The notes: generated by a model not told the origin, from the letters alone. A DNA stretch of 64,000 bases from Actinostola sp. cb2023 (GCA_033675265.1 JAUJYZ010000351.1:49083-113082), one strand, 5' to 3'; shown: positions 33,620-43,964, numbered from the stretch's first letter. Translations and numbers: made by a program.

Positions 33620-34242
33620 ATGGCATCCAACATCCCCATTAAAATGGAAGAAAACTTCACCTGTGAGTGTGACATTGCTTTTCGTTTTTAACCCACCACT
33701 AGGGTGTGTAACTTATCGAATGATTACTTTTTACAGTGGACCCTTATCAAGGCATAAAGAAATATATAGCCACCCGAGATCATATTCATCTTTTTAATTC
33801 GAGCTTTTTCTATATTTATAAATTTCTAATTGGTGAATTGGAGGGTCCAATTGAACGGCGGAGATTTCTTCAAGCCATTATGAAATGGGGTCTAAATACC
33901 AACAATGAATGGTGCGGTTGGCTACCTCTTAGAGTGGCACACTATTGTGTCTCACACGAGACTCTGGCCCCCATCCTACCACACCCATCTGTACCGGGCA
34001 AACCCACCACCACCAATACTTGGACCACCGCAACTATTACACGAAGACCCAAAACTTTAGAGGAGGTGACCGCCAATATCCACATACCACCACCACCACC
34101 ACCACCACCACCACCTATGGTAGATCTTTCCAGAACCAAAAAAACTAAAGAAAAAAGACAGAAGGATATAATAAATAATAAACGCCGTTTAGAATTGATA
34201 AGAAATAGGCTAAAGATGGCGAACAAAAAATGTACATTTTGA
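33620..34242 (+). CDS. Unknown spliced gene, basic C terminus, poly-proline tract
   Basis: Exon one is 33620-33662 (ATG right after a 3' splice site) and exon two starts at 33737. The intron has gt and ag ends and joins in frame. The N-terminal domain (YIATRDHIHLFNSSFFYIYK, then FLQAIMKWGLNT, then RVAHYCVSHETL) is shared with the next gene, so the two are paralogues. A run of ten prolines is encoded by a cca microsatellite (about 34,084-34,115). The tail is strongly basic (RTKKTKEKRQKD). A decayed copy of the exon-two start is at 18.6 kb. Function unknown. Confidence 0.6.
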
Positions 34243-34289
34243 AATTAATAAAAAAATGCAATCTTTTTCTTCTTCTTCTTGTAGCTGAA

Positions 34290-34808
34290 ATGGACAAATT
34301 AACCCTTTACGCCAACACAGGGGACCCTGCACATCTGGCGAATAATCATTGCTTTCTTCCTCTGTACCAGTTCCTTCAAGGAGGGTTATTCTTTTCAGCA
34401 GAGGCAAGGCATAATCTAATGAAAGCACTGATCTACTGGGACCTCCATACATCCGTTTTCTGGACATCGTGGAGCGCGAGAAATCTGGCACAATATTGTG
34501 TAGCGAGAAAATCACTAAAGGAAATTTATGAATTTGACTCATTATTCATACAACCAGATATATCAGGCACACCCCCAGAACAACAACAGTCCACCATACC
34601 CCTACCAAAGATAGATCTCATCCCGAGGTATCTGGACGATCTGTGCGACTACGTGCAAGAGTTACAACTACCACCTCCACTATCACCTATTCAAATACCA
34701 ATTATAACGAGTACACTAGAGATAACACCACCACTACCACCAAAAGCTAGAAGAGGAAGACCGAGAAAGCAAAATATTACAATTACAGAAGACGAAATAC
34801 CCATGTAA
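34290..34808 (+). CDS. Unknown gene with AT-hook-like C terminus, paralogue of its upstream neighbour
   Basis: The ATG at 34290 follows a 3' splice site (cttgtag), so I prefer it over the open frame start at 34230. The 172-residue protein repeats the neighbour's domain (NNHCFLPLYQFLQGGLFFS, then ALIYWDLHTSVFW, then ARNLAQYCVARKSL). A Pro-rich linker and RRGRPRKQ, an AT-hook core for minor-groove binding, follow. Two tandem paralogues with different basic tails suggest a duplicated DNA-binding regulator. That is inference. The gene ends on a shared poly(A) signal. Confidence 0.6.
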   Translation: MDKLTLYANTGDPAHLANNHCFLPLYQFLQGGLFFSAEARHNLMKALIYWDLHTSVFWTSWSARNLAQYCVARKSLKEIYEFDSLFIQPDISGTPPEQQQSTIPLPKIDLIPRYLDDLCDYVQELQLPPPLSPIQIPIITSTLEITPPLPPKARRGRPRKQNITITEDEIPM

Positions 34809-34822
34809 ATAAAACATTTTAT
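34806..34822. terminator. Convergent poly(A) signals
   Basis: The plus strand has aataaa at about 34,807 straight over the stop codon of the AT-hook-like gene. The minus strand has the same signal (ttttatt read on the plus strand) a few bases to the right. Both gene sets end here, as they do near 51,270 in the other element. Confidence 0.6.
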
Positions 34823-34863
34823 TAACATCAACAATAGTAATAAAAGCATTACAACAATGTTTC

Positions 34864-35262
34864 TTAGTATTCGTTCTTCATCATTTTTCGACGTTTCCTG
34901 ACTGCACCCTCTGGTTTCTTGTTCACCCATTCAATATAATCACACCGAATGTCGGGGTCTTCACACGTTAATCGACAAGCAAAGTAACATCCTGTCTTGG
35001 CTTTAGTTGCACTTACACGACACTTTAAGGAATGGCCACACTCTGGAAAGTCCTCGGTAAAGTTCATACCATCTTTGTAACAAGTTTTTAACGACTGAAA
35101 TATCAAAGGCCAATCTTCATCCTCTTGGCAGAACAACGTACATGGGGAAGCCCCAGCTTTCATCGTCGCACGCGTTTGCCCACACTTGATGAATGTCATC
35201 CCACTCGTCTTGGAATCAAACGTCAGGTGACAAAAACATTCACTCAGTGCTCGACGCTTCAC
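34864..35262 (-). CDS. Cysteine-rich protein with GRF-like zinc pattern
   Basis: The 132-codon frame has CGHSLKCRVSATKAKTGCYF, then CEDPDIRCDYIEWVNK near the C terminus. A Cys-spaced region ending in an aromatic-Trp-Val is like zf-GRF domains, which bind single-stranded DNA in topoisomerase 3 and NEIL3. An N-terminal half with CFCH and CGQTRATMKAGASPC may be a second, weaker copy. It ends with a basic RKRRKMMK. The GRF reading is tentative. Confidence 0.5.
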   Translation of the reverse strand: MKRRALSECFCHLTFDSKTSGMTFIKCGQTRATMKAGASPCTLFCQEDEDWPLIFQSLKTCYKDGMNFTEDFPECGHSLKCRVSATKAKTGCYFACRLTCEDPDIRCDYIEWVNKKPEGAVRKRRKMMKNEY

Positions 35263-35321
35263 TCCTGTCTATTCAGCTTGACGCTTCACCCCTCTTTCTT
35301 CAACTTCGACCTTGCTCTCAC

Positions 35322-35534
35322 TCATCGTTCTTCGCAACTGATCCCTTCATCCTCGTCGCTCTCACATTTATCCATGTCGAGAAACCATTGCAATGCTCCA
35401 TTGTTTCGTTCCCGATTCCGATACAACTGTTGCTGGTGAGCCGTGTCTCCAATCGAAAACACACCCACTAACACCTCACTCATTATAGAACGCATTTTGT
35501 AACACTGCTTTCGAGACAACACACGTTCCTTCAT
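35322..35534 (-). CDS. Small unknown protein (70 aa), acidic C terminus
   Basis: The frame begins MKERVLSRKQCYKMRSIM and ends with CESDEDEGISCEER. It lies between the larger minus-strand genes, 17 bp from the upstream one, which suggests co-transcription. It may instead be the first part of the cysteine-rich gene downstream after a frame break. No domain is recognised. Confidence 0.35.
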   Translation of the reverse strand: MKERVLSRKQCYKMRSIMSEVLVGVFSIGDTAHQQQLYRNRERNNGALQWFLDMDKCESDEDEGISCEER

Positions 35535-35550
35535 CGCATCATATGACCAT

Positions 35551-36243
35551 TTATTTACACACTTCCGTCACCACTAAAGTTGAACTCCCCAAACATTCCA
35601 CCAACTTTTCATCCTCGTCGATCCATTCAACATTACCAATACGGTCAATAAGATCGCAACCAGAAGTACGCATTTTGACCAGTGCATTCATCTGTTTCAC
35701 TGAAGTCCCCTCTTGCACTATTATAGTCCAACAGGGATCTTCTCCAAAGCCGTCCAGTCTGATGGCATTTGGAGACTGCATCACCACGTACAACATCCAC
35801 ACATACAAGGTAGGCTCTTTAAACACCACGCACTGCCAGCTTCGTCTGTTTGTCCATTCACTATAGACAGCAAAAAACGCACGGACAACAAACACACTAT
35901 GACTGTTCGGTTTCCCTTCTTTTGTCCATACAACAACCACCTCTTCGTCTAGCTCCTTTCGAGTTGGTCTTTCAATCTTTTCATCTTGACCGAACAGCAC
36001 TCGACTTGGATTCTCCTCTACCAACGAACTCTGAAGAAAATGATCCACGCTCTTCTCACCGTCTTTTAACAACCAACCGAAATCATCTAAAATACAACGG
36101 AGTTCGTCGTATAACAAACCCGAACGAACCGGTATCGAGAAACATGGAGAATCACCAATTTGCTCAAAACATAACACCAACTCGTGCGGCTCATGATGTC
36201 GACTGATCGTTCTCAACCTCCTCATGTCTTTTGTACCCGACAT
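35551..36243 (-). CDS. Unknown 230-aa protein
   Basis: A long, uninterrupted frame with an ATG start and mixed, globular-looking composition (LYDELRCILDDFGWLLKDG, VVVWTKEGKPNSHSVFVV, PTLYVWMLYVVMQSPNAIRL). It has no signal peptide and no motif that I recognise. It is the largest gene of the fragment and lies next to the TIR-proximal membrane protein. No counterpart is visible in the left arm of the Polinton at 48 kb. Confidence 0.5.
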   Translation of the reverse strand: MSGTKDMRRLRTISRHHEPHELVLCFEQIGDSPCFSIPVRSGLLYDELRCILDDFGWLLKDGEKSVDHFLQSSLVEENPSRVLFGQDEKIERPTRKELDEEVVVVWTKEGKPNSHSVFVVRAFFAVYSEWTNRRSWQCVVFKEPTLYVWMLYVVMQSPNAIRLDGFGEDPCWTIIVQEGTSVKQMNALVKMRTSGCDLIDRIGNVEWIDEDEKLVECLGSSTLVVTEVCK

Positions 36244-36303
36244 ATGAAATACACCACCAACAACTGATGATAAAACAAATCCAACAACAATTCATTCGCT
36301 CCT

Positions 36304-36558
36304 TCAACATAGAGCAGGTGGTTCTGCCAAGGCTTTAACTTCACATTCAACCCTCTTCAACATACATAATATCATACTACCAAACATAAAAGACAGGAAA
36401 AACAACATCAACACATACAACAACACATACAACAAAATCAAATCATTCACTACTGTACATCTGCAATCACTTCTTGACATCTCTTCACTGCATACTTTAA
36501 AGACGTTTACACTGACCTTTGTAGTTCCCACCCTCACGCGTTCAACCGCTGACTCCAA
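36304..36558 (-). CDS. Small single-pass membrane protein beside the TIR
   Basis: The 84-codon frame has one strong hydrophobic segment (LILLYVLLYVLMLFFLSFMF) between residues 40 and 68. A cysteine-containing, charged N-terminal part (VCSEEMSRSDCRC) precedes it. Its start overlaps the terminal inverted repeat by 18 bases. The role is unknown. Confidence 0.4.
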   Translation of the reverse strand: MESAVERVRVGTTKVSVNVFKVCSEEMSRSDCRCTVVNDLILLYVLLYVLMLFFLSFMFGSMILCMLKRVECEVKALAEPPALC

Positions 36559-36675
36559 GTTATTTTGTCTGGAGGCTCACTTTGTGGTATCCCCGCTGAC
36601 CAGTAGACCCCCTTCCTTTTTACAGGACCGTGGGCTCAATTTGGGTGGTAATTTGAACTAACCTCTATTACTACT
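36541..36675. repeat. Polinton terminal inverted repeat, right end
   Basis: Read on the minus strand from 36,675, it begins AGTAGTAATAGAGGTTAG and continues with gagcccacggtcctgtaaaa, actggtcagcg, cacaaagtgagcctccagac and ttggagtcagcgg. This matches the left TIR of the 47.8-kb element over about 134 bp with a diverged patch at positions 22-38. Polinton TIRs typically start with AG, as here. Confidence 0.85.
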
Positions 36676-37960
36676 AGCATGGCTTCTTTCAGATGTTTTC
36701 ATAAGGCAAAGAGTGATGACTGTCACGTGATTGAACAAATATGATTGATGTCTCTAAAGAAGCAGAATGAGATGTGTGCGCACGTCAGTTTTCACCTTGT
36801 TCTTGATCACAAAATAACCAACAATGTGTTCTAATTAAAAACAGCAGGTTTTATGTTACGAAGATAAAATATTTAGCATACCTTCTTCATATGTGATAGA
36901 TCAATACAAGAGACTAAGGATATCCCATTCTGTAGCTTTACATTCAGGATATAACACCTAGAGAGCACTTCCGGACACTGATCTACACACTTTATTGTTA
37001 TTGTTTGTTCAGGTTATGAAGGAAAAAATACACACTTCACTTCAAGTTAGAAGATTCCATAATGAACAATGCAAGGCGCCTAGAGATGTGAATATTCATT
37101 ACTGGTTATCACATGAGGTCATGGCAACCATCAGTCCTCGTTAGATTATCTTCTTTGTGACAATAACAATATTGGAAATATATAATCCTGTAACAATAAT
37201 AATAAAGATTTACCATCAGATTTCCAATCCAAGTGATAAATATAAAAAATGTTGTTGTTGTTGTTGTATGAGAACCTTATTATTTATTTTTAAAGTATGT
37301 ATATATGTTATTGTATTAATTGTACATCTACTATTGAATGTAAGTATTTCACTCAACAATTTGTAAAATCATTCATTCAACTTGTAATTCAATCATTCAT
37401 TCAAGTACTTTTTAAAATGGTAACAAATAAACATGGTAATGATGACACTCAACTTATTGTTGTTCGTAGGTTATCATAAATCTTCCAAGTAGTCCATCAC
37501 AAAGAGAGCAACATTGAAGTGTGATAGGGATATTACGTTTGACGTAATAATTCCACCTTAACAGTAGCTCCTGGCTCCATTTGGATCAATTGCATTTTAT
37601 TTCTGTTAGAAAGTTTGTTGTGGGCCATACTTCAGCATGGCACATGATTGCAAATACACCAGAAGAGAAAGATGTTTAATGTAGCTGAAGATGTTTTATG
37701 TCGCTGAGTTACCAAGAGAGACAAACACTCAAACAGAAGAAACAGTAAGAAACTCATTCAAAGAAAAGCTAAAGATGCCCCCACAACTAGTCGATGAAAT
37801 TCGCTTTGAAGATTTAAAAAAAAAGTAAGCTTTATGTTATACATTCCTTAGCCTCTGATCAATCGAAGGCTAGTGTTCCGTTCTATAAAAGCCTGATTAT
37901 TTGCAGGTATTTCCAGTAGAGTCAGACCTCCATTTGGATTTAATAATATACCAACTCTGG
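36676..37960. other. Host-like flank, one faint LINE ORF1-like fragment
   Basis: No intact gene. Near 37,735-37,830 a frame reads ETVRNSFKEKLKMPPQLVDE, which resembles the C-terminal region of LINE ORF1 proteins. Elsewhere only AT-rich sequence with ttg-type short repeats near 37,250. Confidence 0.3.
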
Positions 37961-37969
37961 CAGATTAGG

Positions 37970-38640
37970 TCAATTACAACCCTACGACCCAAAGAAGGAA
38001 TCGTGGGAATTCCATTATGAGCAGTTTGAGCAATTTGCAGTGATAAACAACATCTCAACAAGTCGCCTGCCTCCTCTCAGTGATCGGTCCCACGATTTAC
38101 TTAGTGCTCCGAAACTGCAGAATGATAAACCCTAACTGAAATTTCCAAAATCTGGAATGATAGATTTACCACAAGATCGTCATTGCCGAGCGATTTCGCT
38201 TCTACAATGCACTACAAGGTGAAACTCAAACCGTCACACAATTTGTGCCATGTTTTAAGAAATACATGCGGCGACATGTATTGTTATCGGTCTGCCAAGT
38301 CACCCCTGCATGTTACTGTTGTATTGCGAAATGCTACAAGATCGTTTTTGTATGTGGTATTCGTGATGTGAATACACAAAAGAAAATGCTGGCTGCGAAA
38401 GACTTAGCCCTAACTAAAGCAATACAAATGGCACAAGGCAAAGAAATAGCAGCTAAAGACGTTGCCAAGCTGTCAAGAGCTAGAAATCTAGCCTTGTATA
38501 CCGAAGTTCACCAGGTGCACCCAAGACAAGAGCCATTCCTTTTTACTCGGTCCCATTCCTTGCTCATCGAAAATTTCCAACAACAAAAAAAGCTAACTTG
38601 GGAGGTAGTGCAACAGTTGAAATTCAAGTCGGTGCAAATG
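37970..38640 (+). pseudogene. Ty3/gypsy-type Gag relic
   Basis: Broken frames read LQPYDPKKESWEFHYEQFEQ, then ERFRFYNALQ, then a capsid C-terminal segment with GIRDVNTQKKMLAAKDLALT and KAIQMAQGKEIAAKDV. These are standard landmarks of Ty3-type Gag capsid proteins in invertebrates. Several shifts and stops are present, and there is no zinc knuckle, protease or RT downstream. Confidence 0.6.
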
Positions 38641-38698
38641 TGCCTACTTCGTACACTACTTACCACTACTTACTACTTACCCACTTCGGGGAATAAAT

Positions 38699-40535
38699 AA
38701 TACTTGCTGTATAGAGAATGGTGTTTTGTCAAAGTTGTGGCACGAAGCTTTTGTGGAAAGTTTTGCCATAACTGACCATGTTAAAGATTTGGTTGAGGAT
38801 GAAACTCTGCAAGCTTTGGAGAATACAAATAACAAATATGGAATACCGTTTATCAGCGAGGCAGGAATTCGACACTACTGTAGTACCCAGTCCTCTCTCA
38901 ACAAGACGCTCAATGAGCGTACACTCGGGCTATATGACAAGGACAAAGACAGTTGCATTTGCGTGACGAGCGAGACTATGTATGGGTGAGTATAGAGAAA
39001 AATGACCGAATTGTACTTATGTGTTATTGATTAATATGTTGTGAGAGCCAGAGTCATACTTTCGGATTTAGTTCGATAGGCATTCGGAAACTATTCGACG
39101 CGTTTATGGCGACCATGAATATGCAACCTCAAGTGACCTCAAGTACGTTTAAAGAATATGCAACCTCAAGTGACCTCAAGTACGTTTAAAGACGTACATA
39201 GACGTACCTCGAAGAGTCGGAGATCTTTATCGATGTTCACAGACACAAATAGTCTCCCTCGTCACGCAACTGTCATTGTCATAATGCCCGACTATACGCT
39301 CATTGAGCGTCTTCTTCTGAAATAGATCCCTAAAATCTAAGAAAGTTTTGACTTCGAATGTATTTTTGCCTTTCACTGACCTGTTTTGATCGTGGAAATT
39401 CTGTTTTAAATAGCGATACGCGGCGGTTCTAAAATTAGGTCGCGTAATAAATGTATGACTCACTCATCGTACTGAAAAGAACACGGATTTTCGAACATTG
39501 ACCTTGCTCGCCTTTGCTTTGATGTAGTTTTGAAGTAAGATTTTAACGATTCCATTTCCTTCTGAATTTTTCAAACGTGGAATAAAATAAACATCCATCA
39601 TTATATATCTGAGAAATGTGTTTCGTTTTACTGTCGGATGTCGGATACTTTTTAAACGGTTTTTCACGGCGCTTGACGACAGTCAGGCAGCAAGCAAAGC
39701 GAGATTAGCTATCAAAACAAAATCTACTGGAAAATCAAACCCTCGCTCTCTAGCTTCAGAGACATAATAATATAACATCCAGACGATTCAGACTATGATC
39801 TGGCGAAGCTCGACGAAGCTGCTAATGGGTTTTTAACGGCATGGCCTATTAAAATTTTTTTTTGCAAACGTGGAATAAAATAAACATCCATCATGAGTTA
39901 CTGAAAATAACTCGACTGGCTCGACTGTTTGCATGACTTCTGTACATATAGCTTTTTGTCAATAGATGTACGGCTACATCGCTGGTCGTGAGTTTAATTA
40001 TGATACTTTTTGAGTTCATTTCATTTGCTTTTCAATTCATTTTTTGATGAGTTCGAGTTTGTGGAACGACGTCGTACAACAGCCGATAAAACACGGGCTT
40101 TAAACACGCTCATTTCACAGACAAAAGCATACGCCGATTCGTGTGGGCCCACTCTGAAAGATGTCGTTTCATTTATAACAAAAACAAACGCGCCTCATCG
40201 TCGAACGATGAACTAGAATCCTGACCTTTAATAGCTTGAAGATCTACAGCTGCTTTCAAAACTAAGATTCAAATCTACTTGAGTCCTGTGTGTCGTTTGT
40301 TTTCCCTTATCTGCTGAGTTATCTTGAAACTCGATACGATTAAATACGTCGCATACTTTCTTCATTCTTTGACCAAACAAAAAAACTACTAAAACTACCG
40401 AACAAGAAAGCCCATTTTATAACTCGGGCTTCCTTCGGAAGGGCCCGAGTAATAAACGAAACAATACTTGCTGTATAGAGAATGGTGTTTTATCAAGGTT
40501 GTGGCACAAAGTTTTTTTATACAAACTGGAACGTT
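38699..40535. repeat. Repeat-rich block: direct, inverted and tandem copies around a zinc-ribbon-like relic
   Basis: The start aatacttgctgtatagagaa and a following cxxCG-type reading (FCQSCGTK) occur at 38,699 and again at 40,463, where a second FCRYCGLDKRD continues in another frame. An inverted pair lies at 38,903-38,980 and 39,249-39,313. A 37-bp unit is repeated twice at 39,117-39,190, and aaacgtggaataaaataaac occurs at 39,572 and 39,866. The block may be one composite element. No intact gene is supported. Confidence 0.55.
40422..40450 (+). other. Strong hairpin with a TTCG tetraloop
   Basis: The arms actcgggc-ttcc and g-gaag-ggcccgagt pair with a small bulge and close on ttcg, the very stable UUCG loop if transcribed. 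It sits 13 bp before the second copy of the aatacttgctg repeat. Confidence 0.7.
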
Positions 40536-40901
40536 TTGCCGTTATTGTGGCTTGGACAAACGAGACGTATCTCAAAATGCAAGTAGTACTATTACTTGAT
40601 TTATAGACAAATAAATTTCCAATTAGTTAAGAAGGATGAACGATATAGTACTTATTGTTTGAAATCCAGAGTTTCTGTCCATCGGACCCAGCAAAGATTA
40701 GACACTTACAATAAAGAAGTTCATCACTTAATTGTATAGTCGTCATTTAAACTTACTCATTTTCATTTGATGAATTCAGAAAGAATTAGAATTAGACAGG
40801 AAATCAAAGTAGGCTAAAAAAGACAACATTTTTGTAGAGGTTGGTGGAAGAGTGGGTGGATTTACTGAAGATGAAGAAAGAATAAGATTGCAGCTAAATG
40901 T

Positions 40902-41729
40902 ATGTCAAAGCTTTTACAGTTATTTAAACATTCCAAGGCTTTTGATTGCAATAGTTTCAAACAGTGGGTTGTTAAGGAAAAGGGGGATACCTGGGATTTT
41001 GTTTTCAACAACTATATAAGTAAGAGCGTTAAGGTTTTCACAGATGTCATTGAAGTGTGTAAAGAGTTAACCAGAATTGATACATTAGATTGGAGTTGGC
41101 AAAAACATCTAGAAGAGTTGCCAGAACTCGACAGTAAGATGTATCATAATGTTAATAAGAGACAGAAGTTCTTGTACAACTGGTGTGCAGAACAGGGAAT
41201 CGATGTATGGGTCATGACCAAGGAGCTCATTAATATTCTTGATAAGAACCTGCCAAAGATTAATACTTTTTTGCTCCACGATGAAAGTAATAGTGGGAAA
41301 ACTATGATGTTAAGGAGTATCTACGATGCTTTTAGAGCTGGTAGTATAGTTACCAATTGTGGTTCTTGTGGTTTTCTATGGGCAGATTCCATAGATTGCA
41401 GAATAATTCTAAACGAAGAGTGTGTGATGGTTAACACTCAAACGGAAGAGTATAAGGCTATAATGGGGGGTGCAGACTGTATGGTTAACATAAAATGTAA
41501 ACCTATGCGTAGATTGCAAAGAACGTCTATGTTATACTCTGCTAATAGTTATCCCTGGGCTGGAGTCGGTGATGGGCCAATTTACAGAAACAGATGCATC
41601 ATCCATGAAAAGCTAAGGAAACAACCCTGGTTGGAGAAGTACAACAAGAAGATTCTTCCCCTTGCATGGCGTTATTATGTTGATATAGTGATGGCCTCTG
41701 ATTACTCGAACAGGTTCTATCAGTTCTGA
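40902..41729 (+). CDS. Endogenous parvovirus-like element: NS1-type SF3 helicase
   Basis: The uninterrupted 275-codon frame carries the superfamily 3 helicase of parvovirus NS1. Motif A is DESNSGKT (residues 127-134), where the first glycine is replaced by aspartate. Motif B is IILNEE (168-173), then a B' region with MGGADCMVNIKCKP, and motif C is LYSANSYPW. A C-terminal IHEKLRKQPWLE follows. In parvoviruses NS1 unwinds DNA for rolling-hairpin replication and has an N-terminal HuH nuclease, which is absent here. No capsid gene is nearby. It is a partial genomic copy; the motif A change argues against ATPase activity. Confidence 0.75.
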   Translation: MSKLLQLFKHSKAFDCNSFKQWVVKEKGDTWDFVFNNYISKSVKVFTDVIEVCKELTRIDTLDWSWQKHLEELPELDSKMYHNVNKRQKFLYNWCAEQGIDVWVMTKELINILDKNLPKINTFLLHDESNSGKTMMLRSIYDAFRAGSIVTNCGSCGFLWADSIDCRIILNEECVMVNTQTEEYKAIMGGADCMVNIKCKPMRRLQRTSMLYSANSYPWAGVGDGPIYRNRCIIHEKLRKQPWLEKYNKKILPLAWRYYVDIVMASDYSNRFYQF

Positions 41730-43960
41730 TGAATCATTTAAAGCCAAGCATCAGTGCTCTGAAACGGGAAAGAAAAGTGCAAAATCAAGAAATCAGTATT
41801 TTATGTATACCTCAGATTTGTATGATTGAAAATAGAACTATTATACAGTCATTCTCAAAAAAGGTTTTCCATCATATATATTTTTAATATATATCATATA
41901 TATATATCATTTTTAAATATATATCATTCGTATTTAGTAATGATATTGCAATAACTTGGAGCAAATTACTTTCATGTCACGTGATAGTTCTTTCCGTATT
42001 TCAGTTGGGTTTCTACAGTTGCATGGCAAAGCTATACCATACTTCAAAGATGGAAAATTGAAATGAAAATGATATGGTACCAAACTTGATCATGATTTTA
42101 GACTCCATTTGAGATAAAAGAGCTCGCAATTTCTCATTGTTCTTGTTACTAATAACGTAGATCACCATTTCTGAGGTCCAAGTGAAAGATTACTTAGAAG
42201 AACTGGCGAGCTTCCTCAAGGGTCATTTGTCATTAATTGATCAGGTTAGTGATCACCATTTCTGAGGTCCAAGTGAAAGATTACTTAGAAGAACTGGCGA
42301 GCTTCCTCAAGGGTCATTTGTCATTAATTGATCAGGTTAGTAATTTCGAATTACAGAGCTAAAATAAGTCTGATAAATTTGGAACGATTGAAATATTCCA
42401 GTGACAAGTTAATACAGTACTTTTGTATGTACTTTTAGAAATATCAGAACATGGACTTCATAACTCAATGGTAAAGTTTTTCACACCTTATATTATAAAG
42501 CCTCCATTCCTCTAAGTTCTCAATATTATCGCTTGATTCAGTTTTAATATTAATGAATATTATTTTAGGAATATAATGATTGGCAAAAATAGCAAATTCA
42601 TCAGGCACTCCCGAGCCAGATGCCGAACAAGAATGCTGTAACATGCCGCCACCACCACCACCGAGAAGTAGCAACACTGGATGTGTGTAATTCAGCAAAT
42701 ATAAATCATATGCTTTATATTATCATTTGAATGGCTCCTAAAGGAACCGTTTTTATTTATTTGGTGCATACAACTTTATTAAGTTCATAAAAAATACCAT
42801 TGATAGTCATTGACTTTCTTTAGTTTGGTGGCTCCCAACAGAGCCTTTTGTTTCTGATGGTTTGTTTCTTGTTGTTCCCAAGAAAGCGATGGTTTCGCTA
42901 TAAAAGAAAAAGAGAGAAATCAGAACAAATATAAACTGCATAAAAGGCCAGTACGAAATAATTTACTGTTCACTTGCTTCGTTCCCTGTAGAATGACAGT
43001 TTCATAAACATTGTAGCTGTCATGCTCTTTGAGGGTACACACTTTTCCAACAAACTTCTCGAACTCGTTCTAAAAACTCTTTTAATTTTATACATTTAAC
43101 ATATCACTAATTGCCACTTGTCCCCATCAAAGGCAATGTTATAAAACAATTGTTTACTATATATACTAGATATTTGAGCACAGATCATGCAAATCTTCCG
43201 GCCTCAACAAACGTGCGCTTAGGATTCCAGTAAAGATTACAACATCACATGACCAAATGTGTCTACGATTGGCATAAAATAGAACTCGAATTTCAAAATT
43301 CACACACTGCCTGTTTCAGTAGTAGGTCTTATGTCCTAGGTCTTAGTAAACTTCTTTAATAATCAAACATAAAGCAACATGACCGTCCCCACAACCATAA
43401 TGCATTACTAACCTTGCTAACCTTACTTATTCAAGAGGAAGTTAGGAGGGCTCTAGGGGATATAACAGGTCTAAATCATCACTAGAAGTAAATCTTAATA
43501 GAGAGATATAAATCTACCGACAGGCTTTGGGAAATCCCTGATCTATCAAGCTGTTTGATCGATACACAAAGCGTTTTGAAATTCTGGTCATATTGTTGTT
43601 GTTGTTGTTTCCCTGCTGATTAGCTTTATGAAAGACCAAACAAAAAGTCTCTGACAGATCTAGAATTGTCTGGGATTAGGTTCCTCTTTATTGTAACCCT
43701 TTTGAAAAAAATATTACTTAATGTATTATTTATTCAATAAAGTTGTTATATATATCCCCTTGGCAGCCATGTCTGGTATCAAACTGTTCTAATTTAAACA
43801 CAGAACTATACAATGCCGCACAGATCCACGTGAAGACGCCATGAGCAGCAGTATTCCATGAGCATAAGATTATATATGTGCAATTTTACTCCGCTATAAA
43901 ACCTAGCGAACCCACGAAAACTTGTACATGTGGGCCAATATTTGAGTCATAACAATATGT
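41730..43960. other. Non-coding interval with a perfect 91-bp tandem duplication
   Basis: At 42160-42341 a 91-bp unit (gatcaccatttctgaggtcc ... gatcaggttagt) occurs twice with no visible difference. An at-repeat lies near 41,880-41,930. No supported gene elsewhere; the (cca)4-type run at 42,644 gives a chance glycine-rich minus frame. Confidence 0.6.
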
Positions 43961-43964
43961 CGGA

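Larger units (their letters stand above)
32600..36675. mobile_element. Right-end fragment of a Polinton/adintovirus-type element
   Basis: The right end is a terminal inverted repeat (36541-36675) that matches the left TIR of the Polinton at 47,827. Inside lie four plus-strand genes behind a TATA promoter and four minus-strand genes, convergent at about 34,810. No capsid, polymerase or integrase gene is present to the left, so the fragment is one end of an element, truncated at about 32.6 kb. Alternatively it is a small deletion derivative whose left TIR I cannot find. Base composition is less AT-rich than the DNA on either side. Confidence 0.6.

Noticed and set aside
33942..34226. Glycine-run minus-strand frame
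   Set aside because: It is the antisense of the cca-coded proline tract in the spliced gene.
42465..42698. 77-codon minus frame with a glycine run
   Set aside because: Caused by a short cca repeat; no domain and no conserved neighbour.
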